Notes: a model not told the origin generated them from the letters alone. A stretch of DNA of 64,000 bases from Synaphobranchus kaupii (GCA_029718625.1 CM056387.1:35079802-35143801); one strand, 5' to 3'; positions 44,651-58,886 are shown, numbered from the stretch's first letter. Program-made: numbers and translations.

Positions 44651-45714
44651 CCCCTTTCGTCGTGCGGGTGTGTCATTAGTACCACCTCCTCTATGGATTC
44701 AGGAGAGTGCAGACAAGCATGCCAGCTGTTGTTTCTTCTCATAACAATGCAGTTTGCAAAGTCAGGCTTGTGGACACGAGCTAGGGCAAGATAATTCATA
44801 TACAGATTCACAGGGGGAATCGCGGGCACCCGATCAACCAGTAGGGATCTGGCACGTGATTGGGTAGTGTCCGCTCAGGTGACTGAAACCACCTCTTCCC
44901 TGGGTGACCCTAGAACACTGGCACTGACGTGGTCCAGATTCGATACCAGACCGTGGAGCCCATCCATACACCAGTTCAGGGCCTTCATAGGGTGAGCCAC
45001 TCGGACAAATACCTAAGCAATATTTTTTATTTTTTTATTGGTTGCTAGGCAATTCCCTTAGCCACCGCACCACAACCCCATACACAGAGGAAGAGGCTAA
45101 CGGTGGGGACGCAGGGCAACACAGAGAGGCCCAGAAAACACCCAGGCCCAGTGGGAGAAGGTCAAAGGTCACTGCAGCGAGGAGCGCTGACTCACACAGC
45201 TGGCATCATCCTGCTATGGCAAGGGAGATTAAAGAGGGGGAAGCCTCTGACTCATTAAATGCCAGACAGGATATCAAACACAATGAAACCCAGCCAGTTT
45301 TTTCCAGTTTTGAAGTAATTTTATTTAGCGTTTTGTGTGTTTTGTGTTCCTAGAATTTATATTTAGATGTTTCCTTCCTAAGACTTGAACTCAATTATTT
45401 AGATCATTATTGAGAGGCACGAGCTCCCGGCTGCATAAATGATTGTGTGTTGACAGAGCTTGGCATGCAAGCGATTACACTGGATAAACCATTGCAGTAT
45501 AATGCCATAAAATTCAGAATGTTGTCCTTCTTATGCAAATGAAATTCACACTGGCAGACAGACAAACAGAGAGACAAACAGGAGTACAGAAACACAGACT
45601 GCACCTGGAGGATATCTCTGAGCCACATCAGCGGGAAAAACAAGGCGCTCGGTGTAATGGCCACCGCTGCAGCTCGCCGGTGGGACTTGCACACTGAAGT
45701 GATTTGACCTCTGC

Positions 45715-45840
45715 TCTGCAGGGTCACCGAGGTCGTCCGGTTGAAATCCTGGGTGGGACTTGAACTCTTGAACCGCCGCGTCCCCCCAGGGGGCAAGGTG
45801 CTTTAGCGCGGCTACCTTTACCTGGATTGCCTCACGCCTT
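45715..45840 (+). repeat. degraded SINE-like fragment
   Basis: GGTTGAAATCCTGGGTGGGA, then GGCAAGGTGCTTTA and TTTACCTGGATTGCCT follow the order of the fish SINE body (B box, GAGCAAGGTACTTTACC, TGAATTGCTT). Confidence 0.4.
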
Positions 45841-46054
45841 CTAATTGCTAAGAAAACAGGCGGGCTGTCTGAGCCCTTCCTGAACACCTCATTTCATTTG
45901 GCGAAAGTCAAAGAAGCAAAACACAAGACCTCCGAAAAACAAGGGGCCCCATTCAACCCGGACCGAGACGCGCTTCGCCCCGCGCCTCCGAGTTACAAAT
46001 TTTGCGGAAAAAGGGGTGTTTTCGTTACCGACGGAGCAACAAACGGGAGGCGGT

Positions 46055-46215
46055 ATTGCGCGGCGGTCAAGGAACCGCGCTCGCGGGTTTAAATCAAAGG
46101 TGCGGTACTGCCTTTGAGTAAGGTATTTGCTCAGGGCTACACAGAATTATTCCAGTCAGAAGCCAGCGGTATTAATGGATCGCATATGAAAATGTACGTA
46201 AATGTAGCGATTCTG
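46055..46215 (+). repeat. degraded SINE-like fragment
   Basis: GCGGTCAAGGAACCGCGCTCG, GGGTTTAAATC, CTTTGAGTAAGGTATTTGCT and ACAGAATTATTCCAGT match the same SINE order with gaps. Confidence 0.4.
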
Positions 46216-46519
46216 AACTAATTCTGTATAAGGTCATGCGCTAAAACAACTGAACATTGCATTAATTAGTGAGGTTTTCAGAGTCAGTGAAATTAACAAA
46301 AAAATATGACGTCGGGATAAGTACAGAGCAGCGGGCCATGCTGTGGTATTCACTTCTATTTTCAGACTGGACCATCACTACCTGAAAACTTTCTATTTAT
46401 TTATAACTTCCACATCCCATTCCTAATTACCCATAAAAACTGGAAACAGCAATGTAACGTCAATTAATAAGGCTCAGACAGCCTACCAGTGTCTGCAATT
46501 CTGCTGGGGCGTCTTTCAC

Positions 46520-46660
46520 GATGACCCCTGTCCAAGGGCAGATGTATCCAGTCAGTGCACTGAGCAACATGACATTGACATTATCCACTTACCATGGCCT
46601 TCCCAGTCTCCAGATCTGATCAACAAAACAACAACACTAGACTATGAGAAAGCCACTCAA
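46520..46660 (+). pseudogene. degraded Tc1/mariner-like transposase fragment
   Basis: The + strand contains the codons of WPSQSPDLI just after HDIDIIHLP (bases 46565-46625), as in the catalytic region of Tc1/mariner transposases (DI-V--WP-QSPDLNPIE). No longer frame survives. Confidence 0.4.
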
Positions 46661-47434
46661 ACTCCATGGAAGTGGAGAATGGTGTCTCGAGGACTGTTCG
46701 AGAATATTCCATGAATGCCTGACCGGGTTCAGATCTGGAGACTGGTCATCTTGATGGGATACCTTTTCTCTGCAAGGGAAGAGATCCATGCCAGGTTTGG
46801 CTAAGGTAGGACCTCCATCAGAGCACCACTCTTAATGGATGAACCCAAAGGCTCTGCTTTTTCTGGTGCAAGGCAGGAACTTCAGGCTCCAAGGGTTGTG
46901 AGTGGCTTAGTCGACCCGGACAAGGAACGCTGTGTGGGGGACGACCGGCACCGCTTAAAAGAAATCCCAAAAACGCAGGCGTCGGGGCAAACCAAGATTT
47001 TCCACCAGGGACAGTTTACACCATGTAATAAAACCCATGACTACAAACACACAGGACACTATACCCACCCGTTACTGTAAAAAAAACAAAAAAAAAACAG
47101 CATTGCAACCTTTCCGAAATGGATTTGACCACAACCCTGGCCCTGGGGGCTCCCTGAAGTACACCCCCCCCTCTCCAAATTCCTGATCCCTCTCTCCCTT
47201 TTCCCCCGATTCCAGCCCACAGGAGCTTTTTCAAGGAACAGCCCACGGATTAAGGTTATCCTGGAGTCACTGTTCTGTACCTGCAATGAAAACAGCGGCA
47301 ACACCGCGGGGCGCCCCGCCCCCCGCCCCCCGCCCCCCTTCCCCCCCGGCTCCCTCAGCACTATTTCAGGCAGAGGTTAAACAGGACCGCGAACCCGGAC
47401 TAAATTTAGCTGCCTGCAGAATGCCTGCGTTAAA

Positions 47435-47478
47435 TCATCACTATTTGTTTTGCAAATAATAGATATTCATTAGTGGGG
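47435..47478. promoter_or_regulatory. possible enhancer-like motif cluster
   Basis: TATTTGTTTTGCAAATAATA plus ATTCATTAG combines a forkhead-like TATTTGTTT, an octamer-like TTTGCAAAT and a homeodomain-type core in about 40 bp, in an AT-rich island flanked by GC-rich DNA. Motif match only. Confidence 0.25.
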
Positions 47479-49919
47479 GTTTTTTCACCCCCCCCTCCTC
47501 AAAATTCCTCAAAATCAAAAACTTTTTATGTTTTCTGTAATCATCAAAAAAAACGGTTTATCCTTCCTCCCGCTAAAAATAATCGGAAGCTAATATTGAC
47601 TCGTGCTAAAGAAGACCCGCTGCGGTAAGGGATCGAGGGGAAGGAGCTGAACTCCACGGCGGCTGTGAACGGGGTTTGTTCGGGCCCAAACCGGAGCCAC
47701 AGAGCAGTCACAGGTCAGCGCCACAGTTTGGGACAGCAGCGACTCAAAGACTCCTGTACCTTTCTCTCCGCCTCTCCCAAACTATATACAGAAAGACCAA
47801 CAAGGCCGGTACAAAGGTGGCCATTATTGTTATCACGGTTTCTCTAAATAAGTTTTTTAAAAAGCCTTGTGTTTGCTTGCTGAAAGGTCTGGGCCAATAC
47901 AAATCAGTCCCTGGCCAGTTGTGTGTGGTATGGTGAAGGCACTGGGGGGGTGGAGGGGGTGGACGGGAGGGGATGCCATGACGGCCCTTTTCATAGCACC
48001 CCTGCATTTCATCTTACTTGTGTGCGTATTTATTTAGATTCTGCAAGTGCAGCGTGGCGTTCTGATGAAGTGCAGCTCTGTGTACGTGTGGGCGTGGCCC
48101 CGTGGAGGCGAGGCGGGGCGGGGCGCTCCGATCCACAGGGCGCTGGAACCTGACGCCACCCAGATCGGACCATCTTGTCCTCTCCCGACCGCAACAGGGT
48201 GCCAGTCACAGAGAAGATGCACTCTGACAGGTCGCAATGTTTTTTTGTTTTTGTTTTGGGGGGGGGGGGGCACAGGGCGCGGTGAGAAGAAAGAGAAGGA
48301 GTAGGAAAAGAAGAAAAAGAAGAAAGAAGAAAGGAAGGGGTCAGGAAAGTCAATGAAAAATCTACTTCCCTCAGCACATTTTTCCCCCAACCACACTGTC
48401 ATACAAAGTGCTGAGCAAAACACGCTGGACAGCTGGAGAGAACTTTTTAAATACACAATGATCAGAACAGCAAACTGGGGTGAAACTTTGAAACGTTCCC
48501 CCTGATCCGTGTCAACGGCAATTCAGACAAACCCACTGAAAAAAAAAGACAGGAGCAAGCATACGCAACAATGGGACCTTCCCGAAGGACGATCATATTA
48601 AAATCCATCCAGATCTACGAGGTGGTTAAATTCATACGTAGCTATCAGCAGATCTCCTTTTGAGCGAGTTTGAGCACCAGGGCTGACTCGGGCTCCAAGG
48701 CCGGCCAAATCTCACGGCAAACATGGAATGTGTGATTTTGCTTTCTTTTCTTTTTTTTCCGGGAGATGAAGATTAATAGACTTTTCGAGAATGAAAAATG
48801 GACGTAAAATCTGGCCCCCGGACCGGAACCGAGCCCCTCGAAAAGCCCCCGTAGAGTAACCCGGCGAATCCGTGTCGCGGAGCGGGGCCTCGGCGTGCTT
48901 CTCAACACCCATTTTATCTTGATCTCTCACACATATCGCCCTTCTCAAGGGGGTCACGCGTTTGTTTTCATAACAGAGTGGTGAAATGTTACGGGGAGCC
49001 AACAGACTGTGGGAGCCTCTAGACACTGAGCGATGACTTAACGGGACTTCAAACGGCCCCTGGCATCGACTCACGCCGCGGGACCGCCATGACAGTAGGC
49101 CCCTTCTAGACCCCCTGCCTCCTCCCCCGCTGAACCTCTTTATACTGGGCACAAGAGAACTGGCGCACCAGCGCGGGCTTTTCCCACCCTCAGGTACCCT
49201 GCTGCGAGGATGCTCCTGTCAACATCTGCAGAACTGAAAGCACAGATTCTCTACACTAACCAGATGAACAACTCTTAACGGTCAGTGTTTTTCTCCTCTC
49301 CCACTGAAGCAGTCATTTTCAGATTCATGAACGGTCGTGATAGAGAACGCCACAACTGGCACCTGGTGTTCTCTCTGTGATCACGTCTGTTCAGGAATGT
49401 TTATGAAATGTAATATAGCACGGGAAACTATGCAGAACCTCCTAGAGTAAGGAAATAGAGGACGGATGGAACACAGGTGGCCATCTGGTTACTGTAGAGA
49501 ATCCCATCGGTGAAAGCATCAGCAATAATAATCCATGAGACTGAAAACCTTGGAATTAAAGGACCCTGTAAGCCCCTCCTTCCCTTCCCCCCCGTAAGTG
49601 ATTGACAGGAAGCGATAAGGTAGGAGGACAGAGAAAGAGGTGGTGGAGAATGGCCTAGTGGTGGATGATGACCAGGTGGAAGTGCGATACGTTCTGTCAG
49701 AAAGGAAAGAGAAGGGTGGGTGGGGGGGGGTGGTGAAAAGACGCAAGCGTTACTCTAGAACAAAGACCATCAAAGCAGAACTTTCAACACCCCCGGTGCA
49801 TTCCGCATTCCTCGTTCCGAATTCCGCCAGGCGTGCGTGGAGATTCCGAGGCAGTGCCGTGGACCGGAGCCAACAGGAGCTTCACAGAGAACAGCAGAAG
49901 AAAAATGATGTAGTGAGCA

Positions 49920-49925
<6 letters not shown>

Positions 49926-49957
<32 letters not shown>
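49926..49957 (+). repeat. (GA)n microsatellite
   Basis: Pure AG/GA run. Confidence 0.95.
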
Positions 49958-49959
<2 letters not shown>

Positions 49960-50017
49960 CAGGGAGGCGGATGGTGGGTAGGGGGGAGGGGTTGGCGTTT
50001 CTGTGAAATGGGACTCA

Positions 50018-50018
<1 letters not shown>

Positions 50019-50046
<28 letters not shown>
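50019..50046 (+). repeat. (GAT)n microsatellite
   Basis: Nine perfect GAT triplets. Confidence 0.97.
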
Positions 50047-50048
<2 letters not shown>

Positions 50049-53000
50049 GAGGGACAGTGAGTGATGGAAGTAGTTGGCAGGAACGGACTGCAGCTGGGGC
50101 ATCCATCCGTTTGTTGTCCCGGGTATAAAAAAAAAAAATAGGCTCATTGTGCGACTGCCCTCTTCAAACGAGAGGGAGGAGAAAAATGTAGAGGGGGTGG
50201 TGTGAGGGATGTCCCGTGAAATCCCCCTATTCTCTGACCTCCGTCTCACTGACAGACGGGGCGGGGGCCTCCCCAAATCTCCCTAATTACTGTGGACGAC
50301 ACCGGCGGACGGATGTCGATTAATGATTCATAAAGGGAAGTCCGCCCGAAAGTAGTTTGTCACGTTCCTCCTGGTTCCTCCGGGTGACCCCTCTTGACTG
50401 CCCACGGAGACTTCAAACCAAAGCCCAGTGCGGGGAACAGGCGAATCACTTTGTTCCTCCACGCTGTCATCCTTTATATGGAACCATTTCATGACAGGGC
50501 CTTGGCTTCCTTCAACAGGGATTAACGCGACCACATGTCATCTCCGGGAAGGGAAAAGTGCTTTCGTAAGACGGGACACAATGGAACAGCGAAGAAAGCG
50601 ATAAAATAGAAAACTATATTAAAAGAGAACGGAATAGGAGTGGAACGGTCCACTAATCGTCCTCCAGACTCTTCCCGCTGTCAAAATTGTCCCTGAAAAT
50701 CAGCACTTGAGGTACAACGAGAGGAGCTTAAACGGGTTTGCTTTATGTTGGCTTTCCATGGGCTTGTGCATTCCCACTGGCTCAACCTGTCAGGGATGAC
50801 TAACAGCGTTCATGCTCGGAGGAAACGGGAAGCGTTTGCCTCCCCTCTAATTTCGGGACATGCAGCACCCCGAAGAAAGTTAGAGGCGCTGGAGCACTCG
50901 GGGGACCCACGGCGGGGCAAATCGAGAGCCGGGAGGCGAGCGGGACCCCCTGTAATTAAGGGCGCGCGAGGATGAGTGGGGGGTCAAAGGTCAGGGTGGA
51001 AAAGTGACAGGCGGGCGAGATTGATGCTCGCTGGCAAAACCTGAGCTGTGGGTCTTGGCAGCGCTGTTCCCGGGGACTGAGAGTAACATGAACCAGACCC
51101 CCATAACCCACACCCCCACCCAAAAGTACCCCCATCACCTCATCTGATGACCTACTGTACCATAAGCAGCAACCATGTTCTGTAAATGGAGAACTCTGAC
51201 ATATATATCGTTACATCCAGCACCAAATTCTTTTGGAGGGGGCGGGGAGGGGGGGCATCTAGAAGGGCGGCAGGCAGTGGGTGGGGGTGTGGGGGTGATG
51301 GTGCAGTTGAACTGTCACAGATTTGGTTACGTTGGGGGACCAATTCCAGAAACAAAAACAGACTGAAGTTTTCTAATGGGTTAAACTTTCCAGAGATATT
51401 GTTACACGCAGCCCCAATCCTCGAAGAATGAAAAAAATGTAGCTGTATTTTTCTCCACAGAGAAAATGTTTGAATCACATCACATCACTCCTGGACATCA
51501 AAAACAAAATAACAACCCCAAACACAGGCCCCCCTGCTCATATTACAAGTCATCCGACCAAAGAACAGGGGTGGGGGGAGGGGATGGGGAAAGAGAGAGA
51601 GAATTGTTTAATAATATGCCAATGAGCGACAAGCATTACCCAGATCTGGGTCCTGCCAAAATCAGCCCTGGCCTGTTTCACCATGCCTCATTATACACAT
51701 CGTACCACCAGCAGGTGTGTGCGTGTGTGTGCATGTGCGTGTGCGTGTGTCCAAACCCACATGAAAGCCACATACAGTACAGCCAGCAGGCCTGTATCTG
51801 TGTTCTGGGTCAGGGGTCAGGGGTCAGGCTCGTAGATCTCTGCCCAACGAGCAGCAGCTCTGCTTTCATAGAGATACCGGTGGGGCGGGTTTCTTACTCT
51901 ATTCGCCGTCCAAAAATCACCTATTCCTGCCAGACCTCCACGTATCCCATCATCCCAACGGAGAGGCCAAGAGTTCCGTCTTACGCTCAGAAAAAGCGTC
52001 TCCTGCGTACGGACACAGCAGCGCCAAGCCGCCAAGCCGCCAGGCTTCCCGTCCGTGTTCCGCGCGGGAGTCCGGCTGCAGTCACGTGGAGCGTCAGGTG
52101 CAGGGGGGTGCCTTGTGGGACCAACACCCACATCTGTAGATACAGCAACAACCAGTCCGCTGTGTTCCTGCAACCCAATCTAAGCGCCGCTGGGGGGCAC
52201 TTGCACAGGCAGATATGATAGACATACATAATCTATGCCAGAGAGGTGGCACGTTTAATGTTAACCAAAAGAAAAAAAATCTGTCATTTGAACCTCTAAT
52301 TTATTACAAAAATGAACTATAACCAACTGGTTCTCTATGCAGGTTTTTGCTTCCACCAATTACCCAGGCTAAATGTGCTAATTGGCTGTAGCCTATAGAC
52401 TAACACTGGTTCACTAGTAGATTAGATCAGTGTATAGACACATGGACAGTCTTTGGCTGTCCTCCATGCGCTCACCAAGATGTCAGGCTATTTAAGTAAA
52501 TAAGGCCAGAAGTTTGGCATGAAAACCAGAACCAGATACGGCCCTCCTTGCCCACCTCTGCTCTACTCATACACTCATGCGTAATGATAAAGTAAGCAAA
52601 AAAATATTTTGTTATGCAAATAAGAACATTTTTCTACGTAAGCGGACATCTGCGCACTTCTTCCGTGAGTGTGGAAACTAGGTTGCGGTTTGCATTTGTG
52701 CTGTAAAGTAAACCGGGTCGTTCTAACGGTATCAGCATCGGCCAACAAGGCCAGGCAAGAATAAGCTATTGTTGTGGGCCCAGGATTTCCATATTGCGCA
52801 TCCCTAATTCTCTTCCCCTCCCTCCCGACTCTCAGCATGTGAGAGGTGTCTTGGTGTCACGCAGCCGCTGGGTTCCTCTGAAAGAAGCCCCTCCTCCTGG
52901 TGCTGTACTTACGGGACCCGGTTTGGAGGCTGAACCCTGGAAGTCCAGCCGTTTGGGCCTGTTCCACCGGCAGAATTTCTGGAGGTGTCCGGGAGACAGA

Positions 53001-53075
53001 CAGTAGGAGAGGGAGGGAGTGTGTGTGAGTGGACTGATTGACTGTGTGTATGAGTACGTGTGTGTCTTACCCCTG

Positions 53076-53078
<3 letters not shown>

Positions 53079-53136
<58 letters not shown>
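53079..53136 (+). repeat. (CA)n microsatellite
   Basis: Pure CA run; an A19 run follows at 53190-53208. Confidence 0.97.
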
Positions 53137-53139
<3 letters not shown>

Positions 53140-53856
53140 CTGATGTCCCTTGATGTTAATCTTCACTGCTATCATGGAATGACCCATTGAAAAAAAAAAA
53201 AAAAAAAAGATTTGTTTTAAACATAAATGTAAAAACATAATGTAAACCCTAAGGAAAGGTCATAAATTGTCCTTAAGAGACTATTACCATAAGCCTTATG
53301 ATGAAAAAGGTTTGGAATGTGAACAGCAGCTGACTGTAAGACTCCTGCAGTCTCATGTAACTGGAAGTTAAACTGTGCAGATGTGGAAAGAACTCCGCCG
53401 ACTACGCCCAAAGATTAGAAAACACCAGTTATGACACGTTTATTAGCAACGGGGAGAGAGAAACTCAGGCCTCAAGACTAAGACTGTAACTGGTGGAGTG
53501 AAGCTGCCGTGTTGTCAATCACCGTCTTGCACGAGCTAATCAAGACGTTTGGTCTCCACAGAAAGAAGAAAAAACAACAACAAAAAAAACACTACGACTG
53601 GTACAAATCCGTGACTCACTGACGACTCACAATAGCTCAGCCCATTCTGAGGTTCCCGAAGACTAGGAGGCAGTAAACCTTATCCCGTTCTAAATTTAGG
53701 ATCTTAAATCGCCCGACGGGCCAACGTGTCCTATTTTTGACGGGACGCTCCAGCTTGCTTTAACATTCATTGGTCACGCATGCCACTTTCCCCCCCGTCT
53801 CCCCGTGGCAACGTAACGACATGTTGCATCGGTCGACAAGGCAGTTACCATGGTTA

Positions 53857-53881
53857 GGGGGGGGGGGGGGGGGGGGGGGGG
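53857..53881 (+). repeat. poly-G tract
   Basis: G run of about 25; a second G9 is at 53918-53927. Confidence 0.95.
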
Positions 53882-56800
53882 TCTCTCTTCTGCATTTACA
53901 GGAAGCGGGGAGGGATGGGGGGGGGGGTCGGAAAACGGGAGGAGGGAGTCTCTGCATCGACCGAGACAACAGGTCGGACTCAACCAGGACCAGGGGAACA
54001 TTGCAGTGGCCCTGTAGCAACCCCTTTTCAGTTCCCTGTTCGCACAGCTTACCATGGCAACCTGTTCCCATAGCGCTGACAGAGCCCTGTGATGTAATCT
54101 CTCGAACTGGTCATTTCCCGATTTCGGTTCAGTGCGAGTTAAGCCCAGTTTGCTTAGCGTCAGGCTTTGCCGTGCTCAGGATCAGGCGTGTGACAGTGCA
54201 GGTGTGATTTCAGAGCTACAGTCGCACATTGACGAGGGTCCGAGACTCCACGTGGGGTATTTTTGGGGGAATAAACGGAGCCAGGGAGCAGGCCTCTGTG
54301 ACCCCCCCCCCCCCCCCCCCCGCCCCTCTGACTGGCCGACAGAGAGCCGCCGTGGTGGGCCGACGGTGTGACGAATTGGGACACTTTGAGCTGAATGTAA
54401 CGGCACTGGGACTTGTTGGCCCTCCTGACACGATGAGCTTGCCGCCGTGTGGCGTGGTCCGGCCGGCCAACATCCTGGTTCGAGTTTCGGATTCCAGGGT
54501 GCGCCAGCGGAGTTCTGACCACGGGGAGGACGCAGGATCGGGTTCTGCGCACACACACACACACACATACACACATTAAGTCTTCCATTGACATGTACAT
54601 GGGAACCTCCACTAGCGATCACTGGAACACGTTGGACAGAACATAGATAAATGTTCAAAGCTTGGGACACTCAACAGCTGATGGTGGACACATCAATGTG
54701 CTGATATATGGTTACCCACACGTAAGTGGACCACCCCTCCGGTAAACAAAAATAGATAAATAAATAAACAGAGGAAAGCGACTACACCAGCTGAGTCATT
54801 CCGTGAGATTCCAGCACCGTTGGCGAGCCTGATCCAATCTTCGTCTTAAACAGACTCCGTCCTTAAGTTTCAATAACCGATTAAGACGCCGTTACTAGTA
54901 CGTTAGGTCGCATCTGAAGAACGTTTCGTTTTTCGTTTCAGAGCTCGAAAAACAGAACGAAACAATAAACGAGGAAACGGAAGGACTTGCGTCACCATTT
55001 TATCGCGAGGTGACGTACAGTGGCGCGCTGCTGACAAAGTGAACTGTCAATCAGTGCACACCCAACGCTGGAAGTGTAGCTGATGACTTCAGCAGAATGC
55101 GTAGAGTATATCCAGTATAATTTGGGGCTGGGCTACGTCCCGTTGAGCTTGCCAATGAGCGCAGGCCCGAGGGTGACTGTTACCTCCGTGTTCCTCCTCC
55201 CCCTCCACCTCCTCCTGACACTAAAGGGGGGAAAATATCTCCACACGCTGCAGATATTTCAGTAAACTCTGTGTCAACAGTGACCCCGCGCGCACAGCCA
55301 AGACAAATCCCATTTGCACTTGTGTCCCTCCTTAATCGCTCATCTAAACAAGCTTGTGGTTTTTTTTTTTGGGGGGGGTGGGGAAAGGTGGAGCATGAAT
55401 GCGCTCTTTCACTGACGGCCGTGTTTGAAGTGAGCTATAACTGCACCTTGGCCTTTCGGCTGAGCCAGCATGACCCATAGTCACAGCCCTACCCACCCAC
55501 CCCCCCCCCCCAGTCCGAAATGTTCTCACAATGTTAACAAAGTGTAGGGGGCAGGTGGGGGGGGGGGGTGTTGGGGGAAAGGTTATTAACCTAAACTCAG
55601 AAACAGAGATGTCCTTCAAGCATGGTAGAGCCTTCAGTTTAGCGCGTGGAAAATCGCGCCGATCAGCACGCCGACGAGTGATTTCTGGACCTCCAAAACC
55701 GCCGCGCTCGCAAACCCAAGGACCAGCTTTTCACAAAGCCTCATTCAGGGCAGAGGATTTACACGTTAGGTAACTTTCAAAAAGCCGACATATCTTAAGA
55801 ACAGCACTCCCAGTGTGCGCAGGGCTAGCTAGTTCGTGGAGGGAGGGGTGGGGTGCGGGGGGGAGGGGGGGGGGGTGCAGGTTAGCGGGGGGTGTTATTA
55901 GAAGACAGAACTCAGAGAGGGGCGGAGCTCCTAAATACATTTCCCCGCTGGGAGAAGTGGGCAGCGGCTACACACACCATGAGTAATGCCATTTTCCCTC
56001 TCACGCAAATCACTCTCGCTTTTCTCTTTCTTCGACACACACTGGGCTCCCCCTCTGCTCTTTAATTAAAACCTTTAAACAATCCACCGCGCAAGGCACC
56101 TTTTAACAGGGTTTCTTTCCTCTCCACAGGCCCAGGGTGTGTGTTGCAGTGGTTTTTTTTTTTTGGAGGGAAAAACCCCCTACTCTGTCCTGGACTGCAT
56201 TGCACATGTCATTTCTCAACTTTTTTTTTTTTTTTTCCACCTTTCTTGGCTTTGAGGGGGGGGAAAAAAAGGCATAAAATCATCTGGTCTCCGCTCCACT
56301 GTGCTTGTCGGGACGGGGTGCTTTCCCATTTTCTCAAAGAGGCTTTATTCTTTTTTCAGATTCGTTTTTTTTTTTTTTTTCTCTCACCGGGATGAGGACC
56401 CTCGACAGTACACCTTGTTTGAAGTGCGGTTTGCGAAGCGCAGGACTCCGAAGCGGGGCGTTTGATGTACCCGAGTCTGCGGGCGCCCGGCCAAACATGC
56501 ATTCCACCCCCCGCCACCCGACCCCTTCGACCCCCCCTGCCGCCACATGGCACTGGCAGTGCCCTGGACCGCTCAGCCTAAATCTAGCGCCGTTCCAACT
56601 GTTCTCCTCACCCCATCCTCTTTCCCCTCCTTCACCTTTACGCGTCCCCTTTCTAACCTGTCCTCCTGTCGTGACATCACTTCCTGTGCAAACCCTGCAC
56701 AAACGTACGGGCCTCTCCAGGCAAGGCCTCCAAAGCCCCTGTGGATGGCAAGGATAGATATCAAAGAGCCAGGGTTTGGTTTTTGACGGGACAGTATCAA

Positions 56801-57221
56801 GCCCAGGTGGTTTGGTTTTAATTTCGGACCCCCATCCTCCCCAACGCCCAGCACCCAGATTTCACGGCCTGCCGTGTAATCCCCTCTCCCTGGGGAATTA
56901 GCAGGTGGGGGTCAGACGGGAGGGTGCAGGGTGCGGACAGACACCGGAGCCCCCCCAATCAGTACAACTTCATCCCAGAGGGGCTAAAATTACAGTACCC
57001 CCCCCCCCCCCCCAACTACCAAAATCTTCCCCCCCATTCTTCACACATACCAGAGGGCAGGGAGTTAAGCAAAACAGAGCATCTGTGCTAGTGTCTGCCA
57101 GGGAATGCCTGGCAGGGCAGATAATCATTACAGCAGTTAATAAAGAGGGGGAGGACTGGGAGGGTAATGCGAGCGATCAGTGTTCCGGAGAACACTGAAG
57201 AAAAATGTCACTCAGTGCCAA

Positions 57222-57356
57222 CCAATCACAGTGGACCACCACCCAGCATATTTGCGGGTTGCTGACCGATCACAGTTGCGCACTAAGCCTGGTCGTTTCA
57301 AGGATGCTGACCAATCACGAGGGCCCACTGCCCCAGGTTATAGGAAACTGACCAAT
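57222..57356 (+). promoter_or_regulatory. four spaced CCAAT/NF-Y-type boxes
   Basis: CCAATCACAG (57222), CCGATCACAG (57266), CCAATCACGA (57311) and CCAATCACAG (57352) lie 44, 45 and 41 bp apart, each preceded by TGA or AAC. The context between them is partly shared (GCTGACC, GGATGCTGACC, GAAACTGACC), so it may be a decayed tandem repeat. An NF-Y-bound promoter is possible; TTTAAAT follows at 57382. Confidence 0.45.
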
Positions 57357-57739
57357 CACAGGAGTCAATGAGAAGCGGCCTTTAAATCTTTTTTTTTGTT
57401 GCAGTGAAACAACACGAAGCAGCCCTCGGAAATAGCCCTGCATTAAGTCTGGAGGTGAGGAGCAGGTGTGTAATCAGGAAGAGCGTGTGAGTGGAGGAGT
57501 ATCGGCGTCAGAGCAGGACGGAGCGCTGCGAGTGATGTCAGAAACACAGAGAGGATTTTGGGAGGGTGGGAAAGGTATTTGGGTCACATCAAAGAAAAAT
57601 AACTGGTGGTGGGAGTGGACATTTTGTGGCTCAGGGCGGGACCGAAAGATGTTCTTTAAACCGTATAAAATCCAAAAAGGGGGGGGGCTTCTGTCACTGA
57701 TACACTGATACATGTTTCACAGTCTGATAGAGCCAGATG

Positions 57740-58239
57740 NNNNNNNNNNNNNNNNNNNNNNNNNNNNNNNNNNNNNNNNNNNNNNNNNNNNNNNNNNNNN
57801 NNNNNNNNNNNNNNNNNNNNNNNNNNNNNNNNNNNNNNNNNNNNNNNNNNNNNNNNNNNNNNNNNNNNNNNNNNNNNNNNNNNNNNNNNNNNNNNNNNNN
57901 NNNNNNNNNNNNNNNNNNNNNNNNNNNNNNNNNNNNNNNNNNNNNNNNNNNNNNNNNNNNNNNNNNNNNNNNNNNNNNNNNNNNNNNNNNNNNNNNNNNN
58001 NNNNNNNNNNNNNNNNNNNNNNNNNNNNNNNNNNNNNNNNNNNNNNNNNNNNNNNNNNNNNNNNNNNNNNNNNNNNNNNNNNNNNNNNNNNNNNNNNNNN
58101 NNNNNNNNNNNNNNNNNNNNNNNNNNNNNNNNNNNNNNNNNNNNNNNNNNNNNNNNNNNNNNNNNNNNNNNNNNNNNNNNNNNNNNNNNNNNNNNNNNNN
58201 NNNNNNNNNNNNNNNNNNNNNNNNNNNNNNNNNNNNNNN
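57740..58239. other. assembly gap (500 N)
   Basis: Exactly 500 N, a round size that usually marks a gap of unknown length. It truncates the pde4d exon whose readable part begins at 58240. Confidence 1.
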
Positions 58240-58644
<405 letters not shown>

Positions 58645-58705
58645 TCAACACAGATGACCGTGGAATGCGCCACGGCGAAGCAGGCCTCACAAAGCAGGAA
58701 GGACC

Positions 58706-58724
58706 AGACACGTGTGTGGTGTGT

Positions 58725-58789
<65 letters not shown>

Positions 58790-58886
58790 TGTGTGTCTGT
58801 GTGCGTGTGTGTGTGTGTCTGTGTGTGTGTGTGTGTGTCTGTGTGTGTCTTTGTGCGTGCGTGCGTGCGTGCGTGCGTGTGTGCAA
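58706..58886 (+). repeat. (TG)n microsatellite with TGCG end
   Basis: TG runs with TCTGTG interruptions ending in (GTGC)n. It lies about 240-400 bp upstream of the short-form pde4d start (on the - strand it is a CA repeat). Confidence 0.97.

Noticed and set aside
53770..54612. Overlapping frames on both strands near 54 kb
   Set aside because: Gly/Pro-rich translations of poly-G/poly-C tracts and CA repeats; no splice pattern or family motif.
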